A stretch of 64,000 bases of DNA from Bradyrhizobium centrolobii. GTDB taxonomy: Bacteria; Pseudomonadota; Alphaproteobacteria; Rhizobiales; Xanthobacteraceae. Location of the stretch: NCBI RefSeq assembly GCF_001641635.1, contig NZ_LUUB01000096.1, forward strand, positions 32,744 to 96,743, in the 5' to 3' direction. The position numbers and the translations under genes are program-made. This document shows, one piece after another, positions 34,525-44,164 of this stretch (its first letter is position 1; every line of letters starts with the position of its first letter). The notes under the pieces are model-generated. The model was given only the letters and a program-made list of their open reading frames with translations, was not told the origin of the DNA and ran no database searches.

Positions 34525-34626
34525 TGTCATTCCCCGCGAAAGCGGGGAATCCAGTACGCCGCAGCTTCTCCGTATCCTCGCACAGCCTCTGGAATACTGG
34601 ATCGCCCGCTTTCGCGGGCGATGACA
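34525..34626. repeat. Palindromic intergenic repeat, family C
   Basis: Arms TGTCATTCCCCGCGAAAGCG... (34525-34556) and its inverted partner (34595-34626, ending GCGGGCGATGACA) surround 38 bases. Same family as 10719-10817. It lies between convergent genes in the otherwise empty 34454-34831 gap. Confidence 0.85.
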
Positions 34627-34831
34627 TCGAGAATACGGATGCACATGCCACCAGCTGATGATTGCGGGTGCAGCAAAGCAATCGAGTCCGCACGGTGATG
34701 CGCCCATTTCGCTGATTTGCCCGCCCCCTCAATGTCTGGCGCCGCGCGAGGCCTCCTTGCCGGCGACGGCCGTTCTACTTTGCATGGGGTTGTTTTCGAG
34801 CTTTTGGTTGGAAGCGCCGCGATGGGCGCCC

Positions 34832-35617
34832 TCACCCGCTTTTCTTCTGCCGCGTACTTGCCAGCAGCACCAGCATGAAGGAGGCCGCCGTCATCAGCGT
34901 CGAGATCGCGGCAATCGTCGGGTCGATCTCGTCGCGGAGCGCGGTGAACATGCGCTTGGTCAGCGGTTGATACTGGCCACCGGAGATGAAAAGCGCGACG
35001 ATGGTCTCGTCCATGGCCGAGATGAAGGCGAAGATGCCGCCGGCGACCACGCTGGACTTGATCTGCGGCAGCGTCACCGCAAAGAAGCTGCGCAGGCGGT
35101 TCATGCCGAGGCTGCGTGCCACCATCTCCTGCGCAGGGTCGAAGCTCTGCAAGCCTGCGAGCACGGAGATGACGACATAGGGCAAACCCAGCATCACATT
35201 GGCGAGCACGAGGCCCGGCATGGTCGCGACCAGGCCGATCCAGGCATAGACGAAGAAGATGCCGACCGCGGTGATGATGATCGGCACCACCAGCGGCAGC
35301 AGCAGCGCCATATGGATGAGGCGCATGATGCGCAGCTTCGACTGGCTGATGGCGTAAGCGGCAGCGACCCCGAGCGGCGTCGCGATCAGGACAGTGAGGA
35401 GCGCGAGCATCAGCGTCACCCGCGTCGCCTGCATCCAGGCCGGATTGGCGAAATACTGCTGATACCAGCGCAGCGACAGCGAGGGCGGCGGGAAGGTCAG
35501 GAAGCGCGCGCTGGAGAACGAGATCGGCACGATGATCACGACCGGCAGGATCAGATAGACCAGCACCAGGGCGCAAATGACATACAGGGCGATCCGGGCG
35601 GGGGATAATCGCGTCAT
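34832..35617 (-). CDS. ABC transporter permease, PotC type
   Basis: This 261-residue inner-membrane permease has six predicted helices and the coupling loop EMVARSLGMNRLRSFFAVTLPQ. Its ATG at 35617 overlaps the stop of the preceding permease (ATGA). It is the second channel subunit of a spermidine/putrescine-type importer with the genes at 35614, 36500 and 39670. Confidence 0.92.
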   Translation of the reverse strand: MTRLSPARIALYVICALVLVYLILPVVIIVPISFSSARFLTFPPPSLSLRWYQQYFANPAWMQATRVTLMLALLTVLIATPLGVAAAYAISQSKLRIMRLIHMALLLPLVVPIIITAVGIFFVYAWIGLVATMPGLVLANVMLGLPYVVISVLAGLQSFDPAQEMVARSLGMNRLRSFFAVTLPQIKSSVVAGGIFAFISAMDETIVALFISGGQYQPLTKRMFTALRDEIDPTIAAISTLMTAASFMLVLLASTRQKKSG

Positions 35618-36483
35618 TTCTGCCCCAACACGCGATCGAGTGAGATGAAGCGGCTGACGACGAAGAAGATCAGGAGCACGCTGACGAGCAGCACCACGGC
35701 GACTGCGCTCGCCGCGCCGAACTGGTTGTAGAGCTCGACATTGCGGCTCACCAGCATCGACACCATCACGGTGCGGCCGCCGCCGAGCAGCTCGGGCGTG
35801 ATGTAGAAGCCGAGGCAGAGCACGAAGACCATGGTCGAGCCCGCAAGCACGCCGGGCAGCGACAGCGGCAGGAAGACGCGGAGAAAGGTCAGCGCGGGAT
35901 TCGCGCCAAGGCTGGCGCCGGCCTGCATCAAATCGTTCGGGATCTTCTGCATGGTGGCATAGAGCGGCAGCACCATGAAGGGCAGCAGGATGTGCACGGT
36001 CGCCACCACCGTGCCGAACGTGTTGTGGACCAGCGCGAGCGGCTCGCTGATCACCTCGAGATAGCGCAGGAGCTGGTTGATCACGCCGGTGCGCTGAAGC
36101 AGCGCGAGCCACGCATAGGCGCGGACCAGCACGCTGGTCCAGAACGGCAGCACGACGAGCGCGAGAATGACGATACTCCACGCTCGCGGCACGGCGTTGG
36201 CGAGATAGGCCACGGGATAGCCAAGCAGCAGCGTGAGCACAGTGACAGACAGGCTGATCTCGAAGGTCAGTGCGAAGCTGCGCCAGTAGACATCCTCGGC
36301 GAGGATGCGGCGATAGTTCTCCAGCGTGAACCCATCATGGTAGACCGACTGCCAGGCAAGCCAGCCGACCGGCAGCACGATCAGCAGGAGGATCACGAGC
36401 AGCGCCGGCGACACCAGGGCCAGCATCAGCCCGTGCTCGCGGCGCTGATGTTTTTGGGAGGGATCTGGCACGGATGTCGTCAA
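35614..36483 (-). CDS. ABC transporter permease, PotB type
   Basis: The 289-residue permease has six hydrophobic helices and the coupling loop LMQAGASLGANPALTFLRVFLP. The start is a TTG at 36483, with GAGG six bases upstream; a GTG four codons later is the alternative. It follows the binding-protein gene by 16 bases. Confidence 0.91.
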   Translation of the reverse strand: MTTSVPDPSQKHQRREHGLMLALVSPALLVILLLIVLPVGWLAWQSVYHDGFTLENYRRILAEDVYWRSFALTFEISLSVTVLTLLLGYPVAYLANAVPRAWSIVILALVVLPFWTSVLVRAYAWLALLQRTGVINQLLRYLEVISEPLALVHNTFGTVVATVHILLPFMVLPLYATMQKIPNDLMQAGASLGANPALTFLRVFLPLSLPGVLAGSTMVFVLCLGFYITPELLGGGRTVMVSMLVSRNVELYNQFGAASAVAVVLLVSVLLIFFVVSRFISLDRVLGQK

Positions 36484-36499
36484 CGCTGCCTCGCTTCGG

Positions 36500-37561
36500 T
36501 TACTTCTGCATGAAGGACGCCCAGCGCTTTTCGGCCGCCTCGCCTGCGGGCGACGACCACCAGGCGTAGGACATCAGTGCCTGCTTGGCAGCGTTGGCCG
36601 GCTCACTCGGCAACTGCGCGGCGCGCTCGGGCTTGATCACGCCAGTCTCGAACGCCTTGGGATTGCCCGGGCCATAGTCGATATTGAGCGGCAGGTTGGC
36701 CTGATGCACGGGATCGACCGCCTCGTTGAGGAATCTCACCGCCGTCTCGAGATTCGGCGCTCCCTTGAGGATGCAGAGCGAGGTGCTCTGAAGGATGCCC
36801 TGGTTGTAAGTGAAGGACACTTTCGCGCCCTCCTTGGCGACCGCGCTGACGCGGCCGTTCCAGGCCATCTCCATGTCGACCTCGCCGTCGTTCAGGAGTT
36901 GCGCCGACTGCGCGCCGGAGGTCCACCACACCGTGATGTGCGGCTTGATCTCTTCGAGCTTCTTGAAGGCGCGATCGACGTCGAGCGGATAGAGCTTGTC
37001 CGGCGCAACGCCATCGGCCATCAATGCCGCTTCGAGCGTTGCGATCGGATGGTTGCGCAGTGCGCGGCGGCCGGGGAATTTCTTCACGTCCCAGAAATCC
37101 GCCCAGCTATTCGGCGCGTCCTTCGGGAACGTCTTCTGACTATAGGCGAGCACGCTCGAATAGAACTCATAGGAGATCGAGTAGGGGCTGCGATACGCCT
37201 CCGGCATCGCCGCGGCGTTCGGGATCTTCGAGAAGTCGAGTTTTTCGATCAACCCTTGCTCGCCGCCGCGCAGGCAATAGCCGGTCGGTGTGTCCACGAC
37301 ATCCCAGATCGGCTTGCCGCTGCCGACCTGAGTCTTGATCGCGGGCCAGGCATCGGGAATCGAGTCCTGGTTGATGGTGATGCCGAGCTTCTTGGCGGAA
37401 GGATCGAGGATCGCCACGGTCTGCGCCTGCTGATAGGCGCCGCCTTGCGAGACGAAGGTGATCTGCTCCGCCGCATTGGCCGCGGTGCCAGCCAGTCCGA
37501 TCAAGCCGAGCGAAGCGCCCAACAGAGCGTAGCCAAGTCTGACGTCCAGTTTCGTTCTCAT
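36500..37561 (-). CDS. ABC transporter substrate-binding protein, PotD type
   Basis: The 353-residue binding protein has a signal peptide ending ANAAE (about residue 31) and the type II fold starting QITFVSQGGAYQQAQ. The ATG at 37561 has GGAGG/GAGG just upstream; earlier in-frame starts overlap the previous gene. Its relatives bind polyamines, opines or similar amines. The neighbouring FAD oxidase suggests an amine or amino acid ligand. Confidence 0.92.
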   Translation of the reverse strand: MRTKLDVRLGYALLGASLGLIGLAGTAANAAEQITFVSQGGAYQQAQTVAILDPSAKKLGITINQDSIPDAWPAIKTQVGSGKPIWDVVDTPTGYCLRGGEQGLIEKLDFSKIPNAAAMPEAYRSPYSISYEFYSSVLAYSQKTFPKDAPNSWADFWDVKKFPGRRALRNHPIATLEAALMADGVAPDKLYPLDVDRAFKKLEEIKPHITVWWTSGAQSAQLLNDGEVDMEMAWNGRVSAVAKEGAKVSFTYNQGILQSTSLCILKGAPNLETAVRFLNEAVDPVHQANLPLNIDYGPGNPKAFETGVIKPERAAQLPSEPANAAKQALMSYAWWSSPAGEAAEKRWASFMQK

Positions 37562-37590
37562 CCTCGCCTCCTCCATCACCAAACAGGATC

Positions 37591-38910
37591 TCATTGTCCG
37601 ATCGCATCCAGAAACTGGTACCAGCCGGCAACCATGCGCACGGCCGGCTCGCGCAGCGGATAGAACGGGATAGGCTTGAGCCGGCGCGCATCGAGCAGCC
37701 CGACCTCAGGCGCTTCGCCGCGCACGAAGGCGGCGAGATAGCGGCCCATCAGGCTGGACATCGCAACGCCCGCGCCATTGTAGCCCGTCGAGAACAGCGT
37801 GCGGTCGTCAAGCCGGCCGATATGCGGCACCGAATCGAGCGTCATGCCGACCAGGCCCGACCATTTGAACGCGAGCGGCACGTCGGCGAGATCAGGGAAG
37901 ATGCCGACCATCGCCTTGCGCAACGCGCCGAAGGCGGCTTCCGAGTCCTGCTTGCCGAAGGCGCCGCGACCTCCGAAGATCACGCGATTGTCGACCATGC
38001 GGAACCAGCGCATCATGCGCTTCGTCTCGGTGTAGGTGCGTCCCGTCGGCATCAGGCGTCCGGCGAGATTGCGCGGCAGCTTATCGGTCGCGATGATGGC
38101 GCTGCGGAACGGGATCAGCGCGCGCTGCATGTGCGCGGTCGCGTCCGTCAGGTCGGAATAGCTGTTGGTGGCGATGATCGCCTGCTTCGCGCGCACCGCG
38201 CCGTGCGGCGTCCCGGCGACGATCCCGTCTCGCTCGCGCCGGAGTTTTAGCACCGGCGATTCCTCGAAGATCGCGACGCCGCGGCGCGCGAGACCGTCGG
38301 CGAGGCCGCGGACATAATTCAACGGATGGATCCCGCCGGAGCCGGGGTTGAGGACGCCGCCGACGAAAGTATCGGAGCCAGTTTCATCGCGCACTTCGCG
38401 CTTGTCGAGGATGCGGACCTCCGCATCGCCCATCTCGCGCTTCATCCAGTTGGCCTCATTGATCGCTGCCTTCAGCGTCGTCTCGTTGTGCGCGGCCTTG
38501 ACCTGGCCGGTGCGCGTCAATGCGGCGCTGGTGATGCCGAATTCGGACACCAGCTCCTCGACGATGTCGGTCGATTCATGCGCGATCTCGTACATGCGCT
38601 GCGCCATGGCGCGGCCGTGCAGGGCATCGACCTCGCGGAACGACAGGCGGAATTTTGCGGTGATCACTCCGCCATTGCGGCCGCTCGCGCCCCAACCAGG
38701 GCGGTTGGCTTCGAGCACGACCGGCGACAGGCCGCTCTTGGCGATGTGGTGCGCCGCGGATAGCCCGGTATAGCCCGCGCCGATGATCACCACGTCAGCC
38801 TGATGCTCGCCCGACAGGACCGGAAAGGCGCGCGCCGGCTCGGCCGTGGCTGCCCACAGCGAGTTGGCCAATGGCACTGCGCTCCAGTCCCGTGTCATAC
38901 CCGCGCTCAC
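37591..38910 (-). CDS. FAD-dependent oxidoreductase, gamma-glutamylputrescine oxidase-like (DAO family)
   Basis: The 439-residue flavoenzyme has IIGAGYTGLSAAHHIA near residue 42, RPGWGASGRNGG (the PuuB-type flavin contact) and a C-terminal NGAGVAMSSLMG block. A GTG at 38910 and an ATG at 38898 are both possible starts. It sits between the ABC binding protein and a HAD gene in one transcription unit and probably oxidises the imported amine. Confidence 0.9.
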   Translation of the reverse strand: MSAGMTRDWSAVPLANSLWAATAEPARAFPVLSGEHQADVVIIGAGYTGLSAAHHIAKSGLSPVVLEANRPGWGASGRNGGVITAKFRLSFREVDALHGRAMAQRMYEIAHESTDIVEELVSEFGITSAALTRTGQVKAAHNETTLKAAINEANWMKREMGDAEVRILDKREVRDETGSDTFVGGVLNPGSGGIHPLNYVRGLADGLARRGVAIFEESPVLKLRRERDGIVAGTPHGAVRAKQAIIATNSYSDLTDATAHMQRALIPFRSAIIATDKLPRNLAGRLMPTGRTYTETKRMMRWFRMVDNRVIFGGRGAFGKQDSEAAFGALRKAMVGIFPDLADVPLAFKWSGLVGMTLDSVPHIGRLDDRTLFSTGYNGAGVAMSSLMGRYLAAFVRGEAPEVGLLDARRLKPIPFYPLREPAVRMVAGWYQFLDAIGQ

Positions 38911-38913
38911 GGA

Positions 38914-39630
38914 TTACGCCGCAGGCCCAATGGCCGCATCGGCAAGAGCCTTCAAGGTCGAAAAATGGAAATCGGGCTTGGTCAGCGTCTCGACGGCGGG
39001 CGTGCCGCCGAAGCCCGCGATGCCCTGTCGGCGCTCGATCCAGCACACCTTGTAGCCGAGCTTTCGCGCGATCCCGATGTCGTGGTACTGGCTCTGCGCG
39101 ACATGGAGGATGTCGGACTGCTTGTAGCCGAACGCCGATTGACGGCCCTTGTTGTAGGCGAAGAACTCTGGATTGGGTTTTGCGACGCCGGTGTCGTCGG
39201 CGCACACGGTGTCGTCGAAGGGATTGCCGAGCGCGTGTGCGTAGCAGGACAGCGCGACGCGGTCGGCATTGGTCATCGCGACGAGGCGGAATTTCGTGCG
39301 CAGGCGCTTGAGCGCCTCGACGGAGTCCGCGAACGGCGCCCAGCGCAGCACGGCGAGCTGGAACACGTCGCAGGACGCGTCGTCAGCGGGCAGTCCCAGC
39401 TCCTTGGCGAGATAGCGATAGACGTGAAACATCACCTCGCTCGAGCGCTCGTAATGCTTGTCGCGGCCGCGCTTGTAGGACTCGAAGATCTGGTCGTCGC
39501 TGAGCTCGGCCGGAGTCTTGCCCGAGATCCTGCGTACCGCGGAGAGCACGCCGGTCTCGAAATCGATCAAGGTACCGACGACGTCGAAGGTGAGAACCTT
39601 GAAGTTGCTGAACGAGGCTGGGGACGGCAT
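38914..39630 (-). CDS. Haloacid dehalogenase type II-like hydrolase
   Basis: The 238-residue HAD protein has the nucleophile motif TFDVVGTLID near residue 15, AMTNAD as motif II and HVAQSQYHDIG as motif IV, the pattern of L-2-haloacid dehalogenases. Many proteins in this group act on other substrates. Here its place in an amine-uptake operon makes a role on a pathway intermediate more likely than dehalogenation. Confidence 0.87.
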   Translation of the reverse strand: MPSPASFSNFKVLTFDVVGTLIDFETGVLSAVRRISGKTPAELSDDQIFESYKRGRDKHYERSSEVMFHVYRYLAKELGLPADDASCDVFQLAVLRWAPFADSVEALKRLRTKFRLVAMTNADRVALSCYAHALGNPFDDTVCADDTGVAKPNPEFFAYNKGRQSAFGYKQSDILHVAQSQYHDIGIARKLGYKVCWIERRQGIAGFGGTPAVETLTKPDFHFSTLKALADAAIGPAA

Positions 39631-39669
39631 GGGCTTCTTCTCTCGGGTTGGAACAAGGATGGCGAGGAG

Positions 39670-40773
39670 TTAGTCCACCCTGGGCACGACGATCGTGTCC
39701 TCGGGGTGGAGGGTGACGGTGAGACTGCCGCCGAGCGGCGGGATGCGGCTGTACGCCTGGTGGTAGGCCGGCTGGCGCAGGCTGAGCGCGATGCCGCCGG
39801 CGAGCGCCAGGAAGATGCGCAGGCTCTCGCCCTGGTAGACGATGTCGGTGACGGTGCCGGTCAGCCGGTTGCAGGCTGCATCCTGTGCGCCGTCTTCGAT
39901 CAGAAGCTTCTCGCTGTGCACGGCGAGCATCAGGGCGTCGCCGCTAGGAATGGCGCGCGCGCTGCGCAACAGGGCATTGCCGAGCGCGACGCTTGAGGCA
40001 TCGACGCGCCGGACGGGCAACAAGGTGGCTTCCCCGATGAAGCTCGCGACGAAGGAATCGGCGGGATGGTCGTGCAGGCGCTCGGGCTCGTCGATCTGGA
40101 TCAGCCTGCCGTCCTTCATCACGGCGACGCGGTCGCTCATGGTCAGCGCCTCGCGCTGGTCATGGGTGACGTAGATGATGGTGGCGCCGATGCGCTTGTG
40201 CAGCGCGCGTAGCTCGATCTGCATGGATTCGCGGAGCTGCTTGTCGAGCGCCGACAGCGGCTCGTCCATCAGGATCAGACGCGGCTCGAAAATCATGGCA
40301 CGCGCCAGCGCCACGCGCTGGCGCTGGCCGCCGGACAGTTGCGCGATGCCGCGTTCCTCGTAGCCGGCAAGCCCGACCATCGCGAGCGCCGCGCGCACCT
40401 TGTCAGGCCAGATCGATTTCGGCAGGCGCCGCGCCCGCAGGGGAAAGGCGACGTTCTCGCCGACGCTCATGTGCGGAAACAGCGCATAGTTCTGGAACAC
40501 GACGCCGAGGTCGCGCTTGTGCGGCGGCATGTAGGTGACGTCGCGACCGCCGAAATGGATCGAGCCGGAGGAAGGCAGGACGAAGCCGCCCAATATGCCG
40601 AGCAGCGTGGTCTTGCCGGAGCCGGACGGGCCGAGCAGCGAGACGAACTCGCCGGCGCCGACGTTGAGCGATACGTCATCGAGGGCGCGAACGGCGCCGT
40701 AAGCCTTGCTCGCGGACCTGATCTCGACGCTTTCCGCTCGTTTGACCAACGATCGACCTCGTCTATCGTCCAT
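39670..40773 (-). CDS. ABC transporter ATP-binding protein, PotA type
   Basis: The 367-residue ATPase has Walker A GPSGSGKTT, signature LSGGQRQR, Walker B LILMDEPLSALD and a C-terminal TOBE domain (LMLAVHSEKLLI). The ATG at 40773 is taken, but a TTG about 30 bases later has a better-spaced GAGG, so the true start may be slightly downstream. It is the first gene of the operon and diverges from the LysR gene at 40965. Confidence 0.93.
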   Translation of the reverse strand: MDDRRGRSLVKRAESVEIRSASKAYGAVRALDDVSLNVGAGEFVSLLGPSGSGKTTLLGILGGFVLPSSGSIHFGGRDVTYMPPHKRDLGVVFQNYALFPHMSVGENVAFPLRARRLPKSIWPDKVRAALAMVGLAGYEERGIAQLSGGQRQRVALARAMIFEPRLILMDEPLSALDKQLRESMQIELRALHKRIGATIIYVTHDQREALTMSDRVAVMKDGRLIQIDEPERLHDHPADSFVASFIGEATLLPVRRVDASSVALGNALLRSARAIPSGDALMLAVHSEKLLIEDGAQDAACNRLTGTVTDIVYQGESLRIFLALAGGIALSLRQPAYHQAYSRIPPLGGSLTVTLHPEDTIVVPRVD

Positions 40774-40950
40774 CCCTTGGCGTGCCCCACTGCGCGCCAT
40801 AAGCTTGTTTTATAGACAGGGCGAGCGGAGCAGCTGGCGATTGCAGCGTTCGAAGCGCGCAATCTGCTGTCGCGCGCCCGGTCTCAAGGCTGTCATGCCA
40901 ATGACACCAGACTTGGCAAAACTCGGCAATTGCCAAATTCTTACCGGGCT

Positions 40951-40967
40951 CATAACATGGCGTTATG
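40951..40967. promoter_or_regulatory. Inverted repeats upstream of, and over, the LysR start
   Basis: CATAAC-N5-GTTATG is a perfect 6-bp dyad whose right arm contains the ATG at 40965. Another palindrome, GGCAATTGCC, is at 40925-40934 with a nearby TTGGCA at 40914. These are candidate sites for the LysR protein controlling itself and the divergent ABC operon. Confidence 0.4.
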
Positions 40968-41903
40968 CCCGAGTTGCGACGGATGCTGCCCTCCAGTAAC
41001 GCCCTGTTCGTCTTCGACGCAGCGGCGCGAAACGGCAGCTTCACGGCGGCGGCGGCTGAACTGAACGTCACCCAGCCGGCGGTGAGCCGGATGCTCGGCC
41101 AGTTCGAGGAGCATCTCGGCGTGCGCCTGTTCGATCGCACAGCGGGGCGCGCGGTCCTCACCGAGGAAGGCGAACTGCTCTATCGCCGCGTGCTCGAGGG
41201 TTTTCGCAGCATCGAAAGCGGACTGGTCGAGATCGAGCGCCGCCGCAAGGGCACCGAGACGGTGACGCTCTCGGTCTCCTCCGCCTTCACCACGCATTGG
41301 CTGATGCCGCGCATCGACAAGCTGCAGCGGCAGTTTCCGCAGGTCGACCTGCGCTTCCAGCTCATTTCCGGCGCGCTGCGCGGACCGGTGGAGAATGTCG
41401 ACCTCGGCATGCGCTTTCGCGACCGCGACGAGCCCTCATCCGGCGGCACGCTCGTGATGAAGGAAGTCATGCTGCCGGTGTGCAGCCCTGCCTATCTCGG
41501 CGAGAGCGAACCCGCTGAAGGCAACACGATCATCCGTCTCGCCGATACGCCGGGCGACTGGGCGGCGGATTATCCATCGTTCCTCACCCGTCGCCGCGGT
41601 CCGGCCAAGGCGTTGAGCTTCACTGACTATGCGGTCGTGGTGCAGGCAGCGCTGCTCGGCCAGGGCATCGCGCTCGGCTGGCTGACCGTGACCTCGCACT
41701 GGCTCCTGACCGGCGCGCTGGTGCCGGCATCCGACACGCTGACCACGACGCGGCGCATCTGTGAATTCCTGCCGCCACGCAACCGGCCGATGCGCCCCAT
41801 CGCCGCGGAGATCCGCGACTGGATCATCGCGCAGATGCAAAGCGAGATCACCGCGATCGACCGGCTCTATCCGAAGCTCGGAGCAATGGCCGCCTGCTAT
41901 TGA
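40965..41903 (+). CDS. LysR family transcriptional regulator (GcvA-like)
   Basis: The 312-residue regulator has the winged helix NGSFTAAAAELNVTQPAVSR near residues 23-42 and a GcvA-type effector domain (HWLMPRIDKLQRQFPQVDL). The ATG at 40965 is used; an ATG at 40983 is equally placed with respect to the fold. It is divergent from the PotABCD-like operon and is the likely regulator. Its last seven bases overlap the end of the convergent lipase gene. Confidence 0.92.
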   Translation: MPELRRMLPSSNALFVFDAAARNGSFTAAAAELNVTQPAVSRMLGQFEEHLGVRLFDRTAGRAVLTEEGELLYRRVLEGFRSIESGLVEIERRRKGTETVTLSVSSAFTTHWLMPRIDKLQRQFPQVDLRFQLISGALRGPVENVDLGMRFRDRDEPSSGGTLVMKEVMLPVCSPAYLGESEPAEGNTIIRLADTPGDWAADYPSFLTRRRGPAKALSFTDYAVVVQAALLGQGIALGWLTVTSHWLLTGALVPASDTLTTTRRICEFLPPRNRPMRPIAAEIRDWIIAQMQSEITAIDRLYPKLGAMAACY

Positions 41904-42811
41904 GCGGGCGCGAGTGCGGCCAAGTAACGGTCCGGAAGATGATCGCCGATTCCCGGCGGCAGCAGCACGGAGAGATTGCCGACAGCGTCCGTCCGCATGT
42001 TCAGTGATCTACCGCGGAAAAGATTGATGAGTTGCTGGACAAGTCCGGCGTTCGGCTGCGGCTCGTTGGAACCGAAATCAGGCGTCAGTTGGCCGGCGAC
42101 AAACCTCGCGCCCCGTTGGCAGGCAAGATAGCGGCCGACATGTAGAAAATCGAGTTGGGGTGGCGGAACGGTGGGGACGATATCGGTGCCGTGCACCAGG
42201 CGATACGTCATCCTGCCGAACATGTTGTCGTAAGGCGTGACGAATTCGACCAGACCAACGCGCGGACAGCCATAGAGATAAATCTGCGCTTTGGTGAGCT
42301 GCAATTGCTGCCGCGCGAAATCGGCGATGACCACCGCAATTGCCGCTCCAAGGCTGTGCCCGGTGATGAAGATCGGCGCGCCGGCCGCCCCTGCCGACGT
42401 GAGCGCCGCCTTGACGTCGTTCCAAACGGCCGCCGCGGCCTCACGGAAACCCTCGTGAACGAATGCCTTCGGCCGGCCGAGGGTAAAGTCGCTAACCCAG
42501 TTAAGCAGGTTGAGCGGATCGGTGCCGGCAAAGGCGACGATCGTCGCGCCGCCCTTTCGCGCGATGACGCCGCGGGTGTCGGACAGAGGCAGCGTCGATT
42601 TCAGGGGCTGAATCAGCGTCCTGACGTCCGCCAAATCCCAGAAGCCGGAGACTGTCTCGATCGTCTTCGGCACATGGGTCTCGTAGGCGAGCTGCGACAT
42701 CCACATCATCGCGCGCGCGATGTCGAGATCGAAATCGCCGGAATTTTCGTTGAAATTCGCAAACGCGTTCCGATCGTATTGATCGGGAGGGAGTTCGACC
42801 AGAATGCTCAC
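41897..42811 (-). CDS. Class 3 lipase family protein
   Basis: This 304-residue alpha/beta hydrolase has GHSLGAA (Ser153), Asp210 in GTDIVP and His224 in DFLHVGR, a full lipase_3 triad. The GTG at 42811 is chosen because GGGAG sits six bases upstream; the ATG further up at 42895 has no such site. There is no signal peptide, so it may act inside the cell or be exported by another route. Substrate unknown. Confidence 0.87.
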   Translation of the reverse strand: MSILVELPPDQYDRNAFANFNENSGDFDLDIARAMMWMSQLAYETHVPKTIETVSGFWDLADVRTLIQPLKSTLPLSDTRGVIARKGGATIVAFAGTDPLNLLNWVSDFTLGRPKAFVHEGFREAAAAVWNDVKAALTSAGAAGAPIFITGHSLGAAIAVVIADFARQQLQLTKAQIYLYGCPRVGLVEFVTPYDNMFGRMTYRLVHGTDIVPTVPPPQLDFLHVGRYLACQRGARFVAGQLTPDFGSNEPQPNAGLVQQLINLFRGRSLNMRTDAVGNLSVLLPPGIGDHLPDRYLAALAPAQ

Positions 42812-42957
42812 ATCCAGCTCCCAAATGGTTACGGCTGCAATGCGTCGATCGAAACGGAAGGATGCTACTCTCGCATACGAGCGGCGGATTGACAATCTCC
42901 GCGAGCAACGGCGCGAGCGCTGTTGCTCCGGTTTGCAGATCAGGTTACCGCCCGGCG

Positions 42958-44148
42958 CTACTGATGTTCGATCGCGCGGATCACACCGCGGAGCTCGGCG
43001 AGGCCGCGGAGGCGACCAATCGCGGTGTAGCCGGGATTGGTGCGCTTGGTGGCGGCGAGATCGTCGAGCATGCGATGGCCGTGATCGGGGCGGAAGACGA
43101 TCTGCCGGTCCGGTGAGCGCCGCGCGTTCTCTTTCAACAGCGCCTTCAGCACCGCGACCATGTCGACGTCGCCGTCGAGATGATCGGACTCGTAGAAGGA
43201 CAGGCCGTCGGCCTCCCGCTTGGTCGCACGCAGATGCGCAAACGCGATGCGCGGGCCGAAGCGCTCGGCCATCGCCGGCAGATTATTTTCGGCACGCACA
43301 CCGAGCGAGCCCGTGCAGAGGCAGATGCCATTGGCCTTCGACGGCACGGCGTCGAACAATGCCTGATAATCGTCGGCCGTCGAGGCGACGCGCGGCAGGC
43401 CGAACAGCGGACGCGGCGGATCGTCCGGGTGCAGCGTCAGCGACACGCCGAGCTGCTCGGCGACCGGCGCGACGCGCGCAAGGAATTCGGCGAGATGCTG
43501 GCGCAGGATCTTTGGCGTGATCTCGCGATACTGTTCGAGCCGGTCGCGGAATTGCGGGATGGTCATGGGCTCGGTGGTCGAGCCGGGTAGCGCGCTGGCG
43601 ATGACCATGACGAGATAGTCGATATCGGCCTGCGTCATCTGCTCGAACAGCTTTTTCGCGCGCGCCTGCGCCTCCGGCGAATATTCGGCGGTCGCGCCCG
43701 GGCGCTCGAGGATGTGCAGCTCGAAGGCGGCGAAGCGGTCCTGGTCGAAGCGCATGGCGCGTGCGCCGTTCGGCAGCTCCCATTCGAGATCGGTGCGGCA
43801 CCAGTCGACGACAGGCATGAAATTGTAGCAGACGATCTTGATCCCGGCCGCGGCCACCGCCTCGAGGCTCGCGATCCATGCCTCGATCGATCGCGTCGCC
43901 TTGCCCCCTAACCGCTTGACGTCGTCGGGGATCGGGATCGACTCCACCACCGACCAGCTCAGCTGCGAGCGGCCGGGCTGGCCGTGTTCGATGAAGTTCT
44001 TGCGCTCCTCGACCGCCTTGCGCGTCCAGGCTTCGCCGATCGGAACCTGGTGCAGCGCCGAGACGATGTCCGTCGCCCCGGCCTGCCTGACATCGTCGAG
44101 CGACACGGGATCATCGGGCCCGTACCAGCGCCATCCCTGCAACATCAT
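42958..44148 (-). CDS. uxuA: Mannonate dehydratase
   Basis: The 396-residue TIM-barrel enzyme begins MLQGWRWYGPDDPVSLDD and includes IKIVCYNFMPVVDW and FRPDHGHRM, all typical of UxuA. It converts D-mannonate to 2-keto-3-deoxygluconate using Fe/Mn. The start at 44148 has GGGAGA upstream. It is the last gene of the sugar-acid operon that begins with a TRAP transporter. Confidence 0.95.
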   Translation of the reverse strand: MMLQGWRWYGPDDPVSLDDVRQAGATDIVSALHQVPIGEAWTRKAVEERKNFIEHGQPGRSQLSWSVVESIPIPDDVKRLGGKATRSIEAWIASLEAVAAAGIKIVCYNFMPVVDWCRTDLEWELPNGARAMRFDQDRFAAFELHILERPGATAEYSPEAQARAKKLFEQMTQADIDYLVMVIASALPGSTTEPMTIPQFRDRLEQYREITPKILRQHLAEFLARVAPVAEQLGVSLTLHPDDPPRPLFGLPRVASTADDYQALFDAVPSKANGICLCTGSLGVRAENNLPAMAERFGPRIAFAHLRATKREADGLSFYESDHLDGDVDMVAVLKALLKENARRSPDRQIVFRPDHGHRMLDDLAATKRTNPGYTAIGRLRGLAELRGVIRAIEHQ

Positions 44149-44164
44149 GCGCGTTTCTCCCCGA

